A stretch of DNA of 64,000 nucleotides from Elioraea sp. (GTDB lineage Bacteria; Pseudomonadota; Alphaproteobacteria; Acetobacterales; Acetobacteraceae): positions 1 to 64,000 of the forward strand of contig NZ_JALHPR010000007.1 in NCBI RefSeq assembly GCF_022842375.1, written 5' to 3'. Under the pieces are notes generated by a model, which was not told the DNA's origin, did not search any database, and was given only the letters and a program-made list of their open reading frames with translations. This document shows positions 26,536 through 35,124 of this stretch, one piece after another. Numbering within the stretch: the first letter of the stretch is position 1; every line of letters starts with the position of its first letter. The position numbers and the translations under genes were made by a program.

Positions 26536-26553
26536 CGTTCAGCGGTATCCCGG

Positions 26554-28113
26554 TCAGCTGAACCAGCAATCCCACATCCGCGGGATGCGGTACGGCGCGT
26601 AGTTTGCCACGTTGGCGCGCGTCGCCTGCACGATGCCGACATCGCCGCACTTCACCGCGATCGCCTGGTCGTACATGCGGCGCTGGAAGTCGGCCACGGC
26701 CGCCTTGCGGTCGGCCTCGGCGAGGGAGGTGGTGAGCTTCGCCTGCGCCGCCTCGATGCCCGCATCGCGCTCATGCTGCACGGGCTGGTGGCCGGAGAAG
26801 AAGCCGACGACGCCGTAGGGCCCCTCGTAGGGCTCGATGCCGAGCATCAGCGTCCAGAGGTGCCAGCCCTCGCGGCGGGTGCGCTGGTTGAACGCCGTCG
26901 GCCAGTCGACCACGACGAGCTTCACGTTGACGCCGATCGCCTTCAGCTGCTCGGCCGCGACCTCGCCCGTCGCCTTGTGGTTGGAGAAGGAGCTGTCGGC
27001 GAGGACCGTCACCTCCTCGTTGCGGTAGCCGCTCTCGCGCAGCAGCGCGCGGGCGCGGGCCTGGTCCTTGAGGTTGTAGAGCTCCTTGCCGATATCGCCG
27101 GCAAAGTAGGCGGTGCCAGGATGCTGCCAGCCATGGGTGAGGCGGAACAGCCCGTCGGTGGAGATCGCCATGATCTCCTCCATGTCGAGCGCTGCCTGCA
27201 CGGCGCGGCGGAACATCACGTTGCTGGTCGGCCCCTGGGCGTGATTCATCATGAGCGTCTGGAAGGCCCAGGGCATCATCTCGTAGGCGCGGACGTTGCG
27301 GTCATCCTTCAGCCGCTGCGCCGCCGGGACGGCCAGCGCCTCGAGGACATGCAGCTCCCCGGTCTGCAGACCGGCGGTGCGGGCGCCGGCCTCCGGCATG
27401 AAGCGGATCGTGACGGCATCGAAATGCACGGTCTTGCGGCCGCCGAACCCGTCGCGCCGCGCGAAGTTGGTGTTCTGCACGTAATCATCGAACCGGGTGA
27501 GCTTCACGTGGCTGTCGGGGCGGAATTCGCCGAAGCGGAACGGGCCGGTGCCGATCACCGCGATCTGGTTGGCGGCCTTGCCGGCCTCCTCCTCGGGGAT
27601 GATGGCGCAGGGCGCGCGCGGGGAGGAGATGCCGGCGATGAAGCCGGGATACGGCTCCTTCAGCTTCACCACCACGGTGTTGGCATCGGGCGTGGTGATC
27701 TCCTCCACCGGCCGCATGATGAAGGCGGAGCCACCCACCTTCCCGTAGCGCTCGAGCGAGGCCTTCACGTCGGCCGACGTCATCGTCTTGCCGTTGTGGA
27801 ACTTCACGCCGCGGCGGAGGCCGAAACGGTAGGTGAGGCCATCGGCGGAGATGTCGACGCCCTCGGCGAGGTCGGGCATCGGGTTGCCGGCCTCGTCGCG
27901 GGCGAACAGCGTCTCGTAGATGTGAAGGTTGATGTTGCGGCTGGCCTGCGCCGTCGTGGTCGCGGCATCAAGGCTGGGCGGCTGGGCCTGCTGCGCGATC
28001 ACGACCTCGCCGCCGCGCCGCTGCGCGTAGGCCGGGCCTGCGATCGGTGCGGCAAGCGTTGCCGTGGCGAGGCCGGCTGCCGCGCCTTTGCCGAGCGTCC
28101 TGCGTGTGATCAT
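26554..28113 (-). CDS. family 5 extracellular solute-binding protein of peptide-type ABC importer
   Basis: A 519-residue periplasmic protein. Its N-terminus MITRRTLGKG has a twin-arginine-like motif and an Ala-rich hydrophobic stretch ending A-Y-A-Q. The SBP family 5 signature follows: LHIYETLFARDE, G-L-T-Y-R-F-G-L-R-R-G-V-K-F-H-N-G and V-K-A-S-L-E-R. Ligands in this family include peptides, nickel, opines and glutathione. The start at 28113 uses a GGGGGA site eight bases away; an ATG at 28122 is possible. Divergent from the deacylase gene, which suggests that the imported compound is an N-acylated or amide-linked amino acid derivative (inference). Confidence 0.92.
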   Translation of the reverse strand: MITRRTLGKGAAAGLATATLAAPIAGPAYAQRRGGEVVIAQQAQPPSLDAATTTAQASRNINLHIYETLFARDEAGNPMPDLAEGVDISADGLTYRFGLRRGVKFHNGKTMTSADVKASLERYGKVGGSAFIMRPVEEITTPDANTVVVKLKEPYPGFIAGISSPRAPCAIIPEEEAGKAANQIAVIGTGPFRFGEFRPDSHVKLTRFDDYVQNTNFARRDGFGGRKTVHFDAVTIRFMPEAGARTAGLQTGELHVLEALAVPAAQRLKDDRNVRAYEMMPWAFQTLMMNHAQGPTSNVMFRRAVQAALDMEEIMAISTDGLFRLTHGWQHPGTAYFAGDIGKELYNLKDQARARALLRESGYRNEEVTVLADSSFSNHKATGEVAAEQLKAIGVNVKLVVVDWPTAFNQRTRREGWHLWTLMLGIEPYEGPYGVVGFFSGHQPVQHERDAGIEAAQAKLTTSLAEADRKAAVADFQRRMYDQAIAVKCGDVGIVQATRANVANYAPYRIPRMWDCWFS

Positions 28114-28234
28114 CGGTGCCATCCCCCGCGTGATTGCGTTGAAACGATTCTTGCGGGCAATGATGACGCTGCCGCGCCGTCTTGGCAAACACCACGGGAG
28201 GGACGACACTCCCAGCGTGATGACAGGAGTGGGC

Positions 28235-29236
28235 ATGGCATATCCGGCCGAGGCTTCGCCGGTGCGCGCCGAGATCGACCTCTGGGCGCCGGGCAAGCAG
28301 GCGGGTCACCTCCGCGTGCCCTATTCGCGCGATGACAGCGGCTGGGGCACCATCGGCATCCCGATCGTGATCGTGGCGAATGGCGAGGGCCCGACGCTGC
28401 TGCTCACCGCCGGCAACCACGGCGACGAGTACGAGGGCCAGGTCACGCTGCTCAGGCTTGCGCGGGCGATCGAGCCTGCCGCGCTGGCCGGCCGCGTCAT
28501 CATCCTCCCCGCCATGCACTATCCGGCAGCGCTCGCCGGCACGCGGAAAAGCCCGCTGGACGGGAAGGATTTCAACCGCTGCTTTCCCGGCAACCCGCGC
28601 GGCAGCTTCGCCGAGGTGCTGGCGCATTACGTCGACACGCACCTGCTTCCGCTTTGTGACGCGCAGATGGACCTGCACAGCGGCGGCACGGGGATGGACA
28701 TCGTGCCCTCCGCCGTCGGCCACGTTCTCGACGATGCCGGCTACATGACGAAAAGCCTCGCGATGGCCGATGCGTTCGGAGCGCCGATCACGCTGCTGCT
28801 CGAGGAGGTGAACGCGGGGCCGACGCTGCTCGCCGCCGCCGAGGCGCGCGGCGTCGTCGCGCTGTCCTCGGAACTCGGCGGCATCGGGCGGCTGAACCCG
28901 CGTGGCCTCGCCGTCACCGAGCGCGGCGTGCGCAACGTGATGAAGCACCTCGGCATGCTCGACGGCGTGCCGGAAGGCGAAGGCAGCCGGCGCATGACGG
29001 TGCCCGACATGCGCCACTACGTGTTCGCACCGCATGACGGCATCTGGGAAGCCGCCGATGCGCTGGGTGCGACGGTGGCGGAGGGCGCCCTCGCCGGGCG
29101 GCTGCACCGCATCGAGGCGCCACTCGAACCCGCGCTCGCGCTGCCCTATGGCGCGGGCGGCCTGCTCTGGTGCACGCGCGGGCCTGGCCGCTGCCGGGCG
29201 GGTGACCCGGTGGCCGTGGTCGCGCGCGATCTCTGA
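28235..29236 (+). CDS. succinylglutamate desuccinylase/aspartoacylase family zinc hydrolase
   Basis: A 333-residue M14-like metallohydrolase. The zinc site begins with NHGDEYEG (His62, Glu65) and continues with a second His in MDLHSGG (about residue 148). FNRCFPGNP is the substrate-carboxylate-binding arginine region. Members remove acyl groups from amino acids or diamines, as in N-acetyl-diaminobutyrate deacetylase (DoeB), which is similar in size. The start at 28235 has an AGGAG site. It is 18 bases upstream of the class II aldolase and divergent from the peptide-type importer, so the three likely form one catabolic unit. Confidence 0.88.
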   Translation: MAYPAEASPVRAEIDLWAPGKQAGHLRVPYSRDDSGWGTIGIPIVIVANGEGPTLLLTAGNHGDEYEGQVTLLRLARAIEPAALAGRVIILPAMHYPAALAGTRKSPLDGKDFNRCFPGNPRGSFAEVLAHYVDTHLLPLCDAQMDLHSGGTGMDIVPSAVGHVLDDAGYMTKSLAMADAFGAPITLLLEEVNAGPTLLAAAEARGVVALSSELGGIGRLNPRGLAVTERGVRNVMKHLGMLDGVPEGEGSRRMTVPDMRHYVFAPHDGIWEAADALGATVAEGALAGRLHRIEAPLEPALALPYGAGGLLWCTRGPGRCRAGDPVAVVARDL

Positions 29237-29253
29237 TCCAACAGGAGGACCCG

Positions 29254-30015
29254 ATGACAGCGGTTGTGACAGCACTCTCCAACAGCAAGGCCGAGGAAGC
29301 CGAGTGGGCGCTGCGCTGCGACATGGCGGCTGTGTTCCGCGTGTCCGCCCGCCTCGGCTGGAACGAGCAGATCGGCAACCACAACAGCGCGATGATCCCC
29401 GGTGACGATCCGCTGTTCGTGATCAACCCGCGCGGCTACCTGTTCCAGGAGCTTCGCGCCTCCGACCTCATCGTGTGCGACCTCGAGGGAAAGGTGCTGC
29501 GCGGCACGGGCGAGTTGCGCAAGGTTGCGTTCCACATCCATGCGCGCATCCACCTCGCCAACCCGAAGGCGACGGTGGTGATGCACGTGCACCCGCAATA
29601 CCTCACCGCTCTCTCGATGTGCGAGGGGGGCGAGTTCAGGCTCTCGCATCACAACAACCTGCTGCTGAACGACCGGATCGTCTACGACACGGAAGGCTAC
29701 GAGCCCGTGCACGACAACGAGGAAGGTGACCGCATCGCCCGCATGCTCGGCGACAAGTCGATCATGGTGATGGGCGGGCATGGCGTTTCCGTCGTCGGGC
29801 CGACGGTGGCTGACGCGTTCGACGAGCTCTTCATCGCCGAGCGCACCGCGATGTACCAGGTCACGGCGCTCTCGACCGGCCTGCCGATCCGCGAGCTGCC
29901 GCAGAGGTTCCGCCGCAACTACACGGGCCCCTGGGGCCAGCGCATCGATGCGCGCATGCACCTCGACGCCTGGCGGCGGGTGCTGGATCGTGAGGAGCCC
30001 GACTACAAGACCTGA
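29254..30015 (+). CDS. class II aldolase/adducin family protein
   Basis: A 253-residue protein of the class II aldolase fold. The NHNSAM stretch (about 42-47), a paired MHVHPQY (zinc ligands, about 110-116) and MGGHGVSVVG (third His) are all intact. Members split or rearrange sugar phosphates and related hydroxy acids; some act as decarboxylases or epimerases. The gene has a GGAGGA site before ATG 29254 and is co-oriented with the deacylase. Twelve bases beyond its stop codon starts a structured repeat element (30028-30160). Confidence 0.88.
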   Translation: MTAVVTALSNSKAEEAEWALRCDMAAVFRVSARLGWNEQIGNHNSAMIPGDDPLFVINPRGYLFQELRASDLIVCDLEGKVLRGTGELRKVAFHIHARIHLANPKATVVMHVHPQYLTALSMCEGGEFRLSHHNNLLLNDRIVYDTEGYEPVHDNEEGDRIARMLGDKSIMVMGGHGVSVVGPTVADAFDELFIAERTAMYQVTALSTGLPIRELPQRFRRNYTGPWGQRIDARMHLDAWRRVLDREEPDYKT

Positions 30016-30027
30016 GAGACCACCTGC

Positions 30028-30160
30028 GAACTCTACTGCTGTGGCCGTCTGGCTTCGCTCCCCTCTGGTGTCTTTTGGGGGCTTCCGGTGCTCACGGGCC
30101 TGAAGCCCGCTGCGCGCCGGTTCTCGGGAGCATCGCCATCCGACTCACAGCAGCGAGTTC
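30028..30160 (+). repeat. structured dispersed element, copy A (gene-sense after the aldolase)
   Basis: A 133-base element whose ends, GAACTC...CTGCTGTG and CACAGCAG...GAGTTC, are imperfect inverted repeats. An internal hairpin CGGGC-CTGAA-GCCCG lies at about 30094-30108. It aligns along its length with 55651-55763 on the opposite strand, with blocks of 80-90% identity by eye and compensatory base changes. It begins 12 bases after the aldolase stop codon. Identity unknown: mobile (MITE/REP-like) or a structured 3' untranslated element. Confidence 0.7.
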
Positions 30161-30200
30161 TCAGGCGGTCTCCGAAACCTTACATCCGCCCAACGGATAA

Positions 30201-30242
30201 CGCCCATCCGGCCCGCGGCATTGCGCGCGGCGGCGATGGGCG
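30201..30242. repeat. long GC-rich hairpin upstream of GST
   Basis: CGCCCATC (30201-30208) pairs with GATGGGCG (30235-30242), and the inner CCGGCCCGCG can pair with CGCGCGGCGG, giving a long stem. It lies 43 bases before the GST start at 30285. It may be a terminator without a U-run, or a leader structure. No further evidence. Confidence 0.4.
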
Positions 30243-30284
30243 CATCATGAGTGCAAATGCACCGGGCAGAAGGACCATCACGCC

Positions 30285-31010
30285 ATGATCGAGCTCCATT
30301 ACTGGCCGACGCCGAACGGCCACAAGATCACGATGTTCCTCGAGGAAGCCGGCCTGCCGTATGAGATCGTGCCGGTGAACATCGGCAAGGGCGAGCAGTT
30401 CAAGCCCGACTTCCTCGCCATCGCGCCGAACAACCGCATGCCCGCGATCGTCGATCGTGCCCCTGCTGATGGCAGCGCCCCCGTCACCGTGTTCGAGAGC
30501 GGCGCGATCCTGCTCTACCTCGCCGAGAAGACGGGCCGCTTCATCCCCGCCGACACGCGCGGCCGCGTCGCGGTGCTCGAGTGGCTGTTCTGGCAAATGG
30601 GCGGCCTCGGCCCGATGCTCGGGCAGAACAACCATTTCCGCGCCTATGCGCCCGAGAAGATCCCCTACGCGATCGACCGCTACACCAAGGAAACGAACCG
30701 CCTGCTCGGCGTCCTCGACCGACGCCTGGCGGGGCGCGACTATATCTGCGGCGAATACTCCATCGCCGACATGGCCTCCTACCCCTGGGCCGTGACGTGG
30801 GAGCGGCAGGGCCAGGACATCGCCGAGTTCCCGAACGTGAAGGCCTGGCTCGACCGCATCGCGGCGAAGCCCGCGACGCAGCGCGCCTACGCGCTCGGGC
30901 CGAAATACCGCCCCGACGGCCCGCCGCAGATGACCGAGGAGCAGCGCCGCGTGCTGTTCGGCCAGACGGCAGCCTCGATCACCACAGACGCGCACGTCGT
31001 CAAGGCGTGA
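30285..31010 (+). CDS. glutathione S-transferase (YfcG/YghU, nu-class-like)
   Basis: A 241-residue glutathione transferase. The N-terminal thioredoxin fold reads IELHYWPTPNGHKITMFLEEAG (key residues T-P-N-G-H-K), with N-N-R-M-P-A-I and FESGAILLYLAEK, the glutathione gamma-Glu-binding ESGAI motif. The C-terminal helical part has EWLFWQMGGLGPMLGQ and YSIADMASYPW. The T-P-N-G-x-K motif and length place it with the YfcG/Ure2p-like disulfide-reductase group. The stop overlaps the start of the next GST by four bases (GTGA). Confidence 0.9.
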   Translation: MIELHYWPTPNGHKITMFLEEAGLPYEIVPVNIGKGEQFKPDFLAIAPNNRMPAIVDRAPADGSAPVTVFESGAILLYLAEKTGRFIPADTRGRVAVLEWLFWQMGGLGPMLGQNNHFRAYAPEKIPYAIDRYTKETNRLLGVLDRRLAGRDYICGEYSIADMASYPWAVTWERQGQDIAEFPNVKAWLDRIAAKPATQRAYALGPKYRPDGPPQMTEEQRRVLFGQTAASITTDAHVVKA

Positions 31011-31705
31011 TCGTTCTCTACGAGCTCACCGGCGCCGATGACAGGCGCCGGTTCAGCCCACCGGTGTGGCGCGTGCGCATGGCACTCCGCCATAAGGGCC
31101 TCGCCTTCGAAGGCCGCCCCTGGCGCTTCACCGAGAAGGAAACCATCGCCGCCTCGGGCGGCGGCACGGTGCCGGTGATCGTCGATGGCGACGCTTGGGT
31201 ACGCGAGAACATGGCGATCGCGGAGTATCTGGAGGCCACCTATCCGGAGGGGCCGAGCCTGTTCCGCGGACCGGAGGGGCTGGCGCTCGCCCGATTCATG
31301 GTCGCGTGGGTTGACCGCACGCTGGCGCTGCCCGTCGCACGGCTGATCATCACCGACATCTTCTCCCACCTCGCCGAGAAGGACCGTGCCTATTTCCGCG
31401 AGAGCCGGGAGAAGCGCTTCGGCTGCGCGCTGGAACAGGTCTGCACCGATCCGGTCGCGGAACTGGCCAGCATCCGCGCGCTGCTCGGCCCCGCGCGCAG
31501 GCTGGCCGCGGAGCAACCCTTCCTGTCAGGCAACGAACCGGGCTATGCCGACTATGCGCTGCACGGCACCTTCATGTGGGCACGCATGATGAGCAACAAG
31601 CTGACGCTCGCCGATGCCGATCCGCTTGCGGCGTGGCTCGCCCGCGTCGATGCTCTGCATGGCGGCGAGGCGCTGCGCGCCCTCGCCGCGGTCGGCGCCG
31701 CCTAG
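31007..31705 (+). CDS. glutathione S-transferase family protein
   Basis: A 232-residue protein with a GST N-terminal domain (IVLYELTG, FSPPVWRVRMALRHKGL, TVPVIVDGD, RENMAIAEYLEATYP) and an all-helical C-terminal part. The serine-type active residue is likely in FSPPVWR. I chose GTG at 31007, which overlaps the previous GST stop (GTGA), because the conserved domain starts there and no ATG fits. Its stop and the convergent aldo/keto reductase stop share the palindrome CTAG at 31702-31705. Role probably stress or detoxification. Confidence 0.86.
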   Translation: MIVLYELTGADDRRRFSPPVWRVRMALRHKGLAFEGRPWRFTEKETIAASGGGTVPVIVDGDAWVRENMAIAEYLEATYPEGPSLFRGPEGLALARFMVAWVDRTLALPVARLIITDIFSHLAEKDRAYFRESREKRFGCALEQVCTDPVAELASIRALLGPARRLAAEQPFLSGNEPGYADYALHGTFMWARMMSNKLTLADADPLAAWLARVDALHGGEALRALAAVGAA

Positions 31706-32514
31706 TCGGCCCAGTCCGGCGAGAAGGCGGGGTTCACGAAGCGCCGGTCCTTCGGCAGCGCCGCCAACGCCGCACGATCCTCGTCGTCGAGGGTGAGGGT
31801 GAGTGCGGCCTGGTTCTTCTTCATGTTCTCCGCCCGCCCCGATTTCGGGATGGCAGCGACCATCTCCTGCCCCAGCAGCCAGGCCAGCGCCACCTGCGCC
31901 CCGCTCACCCCATGCTTCGCCGCGATGCGGGCGAGAGCGGGATCATCGACCAGCCCGCCCTTGCCGAGCGGCGAGTAGGCGGTGAGCGCGATGCCGTTCT
32001 CGCGGCAGAGGGCGAGCAGCGGGTCCTGCCCCAGCATCACGTGATACTCGACCTGGTTCGCCGCGATCGGCGCGCCGGTGTCGATCGCCTCGCGCAGCAG
32101 GCGCGGCGTGAAGTTCGCCACCCCGATGGCGCGGCAGAGGCCGCGCTCCTTCAGCACCTCCATCATCGCGATGGTGGCGGGAAGCGGCACGGCAGGGTTC
32201 GGCCAATGGATGAGGAACAGGTCGACATACTCGGTCCCGAGCCGCGCGAGGCTCGCTTCCAGCGCACGATCGGGGGCGGCCAGGTTCTCCCACCACACCT
32301 TGGTCGTGACGAACAGTTGCTCGCGCGGCACGCCGCCATCGCGCAACCCCTGCCCGACGCCATCCTCGTTGCCGTACATCTCCGCCGTGTCGATGAGGCG
32401 GTAGCCGAGGCCGATGGCATCGGCCACCGCGCGGGCGCACTCTGCCCCCCGCAGCTGCCAGGTGCCGAGGCCGAGCTTCGGCATGATGAGATGCGGGGTC
32501 TCGATGGTCGGCAT
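31702..32514 (-). CDS. aldo/keto reductase
   Basis: A 270-residue NADPH-dependent aldo/keto reductase. The catalytic tetrad is visible: Asp42 and Tyr47 (RLIDTAEMYGNE), Lys72 (TTKVWW) and His103 (FLIHWP). The C-terminal cofactor loop is IPKSGRAENM. Nearest in style to the 2,5-diketo-gluconate reductase/DkgB group. Convergent with the GST gene, sharing four bases. Divergent from the tctC gene, about 150 bases apart. Confidence 0.92.
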   Translation of the reverse strand: MPTIETPHLIMPKLGLGTWQLRGAECARAVADAIGLGYRLIDTAEMYGNEDGVGQGLRDGGVPREQLFVTTKVWWENLAAPDRALEASLARLGTEYVDLFLIHWPNPAVPLPATIAMMEVLKERGLCRAIGVANFTPRLLREAIDTGAPIAANQVEYHVMLGQDPLLALCRENGIALTAYSPLGKGGLVDDPALARIAAKHGVSGAQVALAWLLGQEMVAAIPKSGRAENMKKNQAALTLTLDDEDRAALAALPKDRRFVNPAFSPDWAD

Positions 32515-32664
32515 GGCGGTCTCCTTCGCCGGCGAGCGTCGGCGGCGGCGCGAGGGCGGTCAAGCCATCGCGGCAGGCGGAATGCCCCGATCCGGCGGTT
32601 TCCCTTCCGCGCCAAGCTGTTCTAGGCTCCGCGGCAACAGAGTTCGCGTCGGGGAGAGAACGCC

Positions 32665-33645
32665 ATGACCATCACACGCCGCCATATGCTTGCCACCGCT
32701 CCGCTCGCCGCCGGCATCGCCGCCCTCGGCCTGCCGGGCAGCGCCGCGGCGCAGGCGAAATTCGAGAGCATCTTCATGTTCGTCCCCGCCGGCCCCGGCG
32801 GTGGGTGGGACGGCACCGGGCGCGCGATCGAGCAGGCCGCGCGGGCGGCCGGCCTCGTCGGCAACTTCCAGTTTGAGAACGTCGGCGGCGCGGGCGGCAT
32901 GGTCGGCCTGCCGCGCTTCGTGAACCAGCGCCGCAACCAGGCCAATGCGCTGCTCGTCGGCGGCAGCGTGATGGTGGGCGCTGGCATCACCAACAAGTCG
33001 CCGGTCACGATCTCCAGCGTCCAGCCCGTCGCGCGGCTGACGGAGGAGGCGGGCGTGATCGTCGTTCCCGGCAACTCGGACCTCAAGTCATGGGCCGATC
33101 TCGCCGCGCGGTTCCGCGCCAACCCGGGTGCCGTGGCGGTGGGCGGCGGCTCGGCCGGCGGGACGGACCATATCGCCCTCGGCCTGATCCTGAAGGCGCT
33201 CGGCCGGAACCCGCGCGAGGCCTCCTACGTCGCCTTCGCAGGCGGCGGGCCGGCCAACGCCGCGATCCTGGGTGGCCAGGTCGGTGCTGGCATCTCTGGC
33301 TATTCGGAGTTCGCCGAGCAGATCAAGGCAGGGCGGATGCGGGCGCTGGCCACCACCGGGGAGAAGCGCATCCCTGGCACCGACATCCCGACGCTGAAGG
33401 AACTCGGCGTCGACGTGACGGCCGCCAACTGGCGCGGCGTGTTCTGCGGCCCGGGCCTGAACGCGGCGCAGCGCCAGGCGCTGATCGACTTCATGACGGC
33501 CGTCCACGCCACGCCGCAGTGGAAGGAGATCCTCACCACCCGCGCATGGGACGATGCCTTCCTCACCGGCGACGCCTTCGGCACCTATCTCCGCCAGGAC
33601 ATCACCGCGACAGAGGGCGTGCTGAAGGATCTGGGCCTCGCATGA
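32665..33645 (+). CDS. tctC: tripartite tricarboxylate transporter substrate-binding protein (TctC/Bug), copy 1
   Basis: A 326-residue periplasmic binding protein. The N-terminus MTITRRHMLATAP has a twin-arginine-like motif and a signal ending A-A-A-Q. Bug-family features follow: VPAGPGGGWDGTGRAIE, ENVGGAGGMVGL, GGGSAGGTDHIALGLI, SGYSEFAEQIKAGRMRALA. The carboxylated ligand cannot be predicted. Start ATG 32665 has a GGGGAGAG site. About 70% identical by eye to the following gene. Forms tctC-tctC-tctB-tctA with the next three genes. Confidence 0.92.
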   Translation: MTITRRHMLATAPLAAGIAALGLPGSAAAQAKFESIFMFVPAGPGGGWDGTGRAIEQAARAAGLVGNFQFENVGGAGGMVGLPRFVNQRRNQANALLVGGSVMVGAGITNKSPVTISSVQPVARLTEEAGVIVVPGNSDLKSWADLAARFRANPGAVAVGGGSAGGTDHIALGLILKALGRNPREASYVAFAGGGPANAAILGGQVGAGISGYSEFAEQIKAGRMRALATTGEKRIPGTDIPTLKELGVDVTAANWRGVFCGPGLNAAQRQALIDFMTAVHATPQWKEILTTRAWDDAFLTGDAFGTYLRQDITATEGVLKDLGLA

Positions 33646-33668
33646 GTGGGGGGCCTCGCATGAGCGGG
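33633..33668 (+). repeat. 18-bp tandem duplication at the tctC1/tctC2 junction
   Basis: GGGCCTCGCATGAGTGGG (33633-33650) is followed directly by GGGCCTCGCATGAGCGGG (33651-33668), one mismatch. Each copy contains an ATG in frame with the second tctC, giving two possible starts (33642 and 33660). Confidence 0.8.
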
Positions 33669-34646
33669 TCGATCACTCGGCGTGGCGCGCTGGCTGCGGC
33701 CGGCGCGCTCGCCCTCGCCCACCCGGCCCGCGCCCAGGCTCAGGCCCAGGCGCGGTTCGAGAGCGTGTTCATGTTCGTGCCCGCCGCGCCAGGCGGCGGG
33801 TGGGACTCGACCGGCCGCGCGATCGAGCAGGCGGCGCGAGCGGCGGGCCTCGTCGGGTCGTTCCAGTTCGAGAATGTCGGTGGCGGCGGCGGCATGGTCG
33901 GCCTGCCGCGCTTCGTGAACCAGCGGCGCGGCCAGGCGAACGCCATGATCGTCGGCGGGTCGATCATGCTCGGCACCGGCATCACCGGGAAATCCTCGGT
34001 CACGGTGCGTGACGTGCAACCGATCGCGCGGCTGACGTCGGAGGCCGGCGTGATTGTGGTCCCGGCCGCGAGCCCTTTCCGCGACTTCGCCGGCCTCGCC
34101 GCCGCGCTGCGCGCGAACCCCGGGGCGGTTCCCATCGGCGGCTCTGTGGCCGGCGGGATCGACCACATCCTCCTCGGCCTCATCCTGCGCGCGCTCGGCC
34201 AGGCGCCGCGCAGCGCCTCCTATGTCGGGTTCCAGGCAGGCGGGCAGAACATCGCCGCGGTGCTCGGCGGCCAGGTGCAGGCCTCGATCAGCGGCTATTC
34301 CGAGTTCGCCGAGCAGATCAAGGCCGGGCGGCTGCGCGCGCTCGCGATTTCCGGCGAGGCGCGGCTTGCGGGCGACGGTGCGGATATCCCGACGCTGCGC
34401 GAACAGGGGGTGGACGTGACGCTCGCCAACTGGCGCGGGGTGTTCGGCGCTCCGGGCACGACGGCGGCACAGCAGGCGGCGCTCGCCGCGCTGATGGGCG
34501 CGGTGCATGCCACGCCGCAGTGGCAGGAGATCCTGCGCACGCGCGGCTGGGCCGATGCGTTCCTCGCCGGCGAGGCGTTCGGCCGCTTCGTCGAGCGTGA
34601 CATCGCCGACACCGAGGCGGTGCTGAAGGATCTCGGGCTTGCCTGA
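33660..34646 (+). CDS. tripartite tricarboxylate transporter substrate-binding protein (TctC/Bug), copy 2
   Basis: A 328-residue paralogue of the preceding gene, with signal MSGSITRRGALAAAG, then VPAAPGGGWDSTGRAIE, ENVGGGGGMVGL, GGSVAGGIDHILLGLIL and SGYSEFAEQIKAGRLRALA. The two lie in tandem and probably arose by duplication. They could bind different acids or tune uptake through the shared TctA/TctB channel. I prefer ATG 33660, preceded by a G-rich site; ATG 33642 (overlapping the upstream stop) is possible because the start region is duplicated. Overlaps tctB by eight bases. Confidence 0.9.
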   Translation: MSGSITRRGALAAAGALALAHPARAQAQAQARFESVFMFVPAAPGGGWDSTGRAIEQAARAAGLVGSFQFENVGGGGGMVGLPRFVNQRRGQANAMIVGGSIMLGTGITGKSSVTVRDVQPIARLTSEAGVIVVPAASPFRDFAGLAAALRANPGAVPIGGSVAGGIDHILLGLILRALGQAPRSASYVGFQAGGQNIAAVLGGQVQASISGYSEFAEQIKAGRLRALAISGEARLAGDGADIPTLREQGVDVTLANWRGVFGAPGTTAAQQAALAALMGAVHATPQWQEILRTRGWADAFLAGEAFGRFVERDIADTEAVLKDLGLA

Positions 34647-35124
34647 GCAGCCGAAGGTCGGGCGCCGGCCCGTCACCGGCGAGGTTGCGGCAGCGGGCGC
34701 GCTCGTCGTCATCGCGCTCGCGTCGCTGTGGCAGACGGCCGTCATCCCCGTCTCGCCGATCTATGCGCGGGTGGGGCCGACGCTGTTTCCCCAGATCGCC
34801 TCCTGGGGGCTTCTCGTCATCGCCGTGCTGCTGCTCATCCAGGCCTTCCGTGGCGGCTTCGGCGTCGAGGAAAGCCTCTCGATCGACTGGCGGGCACTTG
34901 CCTGGGTGGCGGCGGGGCTCACGGCGAATGTCGTGCTGATCGGAACCTTGGGCTTTGTGTTCGCCGCCATTGCGCTGTTCGTCTGCGTGTCGCGCGGCTT
35001 CGGCAGCACGGGGCTGGTGCGCGATGCCGTCATCGGCACCATCATCGCGTTCGGCGCCTATCTCGGGTTCGAGAAGCTGCTTGGCGTGAACATCGGCGCC
35101 GGCATCCTCGAAGGCCTCATCTGA
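34639..35124 (+). CDS. tctB: tripartite tricarboxylate transporter small subunit TctB
   Basis: A 161-residue membrane protein with four hydrophobic segments, starting at about residues 16-30, 50-67, 85-112 and 125-145. It carries the family element ARVGPTLFPQIASWGLLVIA. The TTG start at 34639 overlaps the end of the preceding tctC by eight bases; no ATG exists near the conserved start. Located between binding proteins and TctA, as in known operons. Confidence 0.9.
   Translation: MPEQPKVGRRPVTGEVAAAGALVVIALASLWQTAVIPVSPIYARVGPTLFPQIASWGLLVIAVLLLIQAFRGGFGVEESLSIDWRALAWVAAGLTANVVLIGTLGFVFAAIALFVCVSRGFGSTGLVRDAVIGTIIAFGAYLGFEKLLGVNIGAGILEGLI

Noticed and set aside
25435-28335. 966-residue open frame on the plus strand
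   Set aside because: It is antisense to the peptide-type importer genes and shows only low-complexity His/Arg/Asp-rich sequence.
31702-31705. Shared CTAG stop of GST and aldo/keto reductase
   Set aside because: A neat overlap, but convergent overlaps at CTAG are common in dense genomes and carry no clear meaning.
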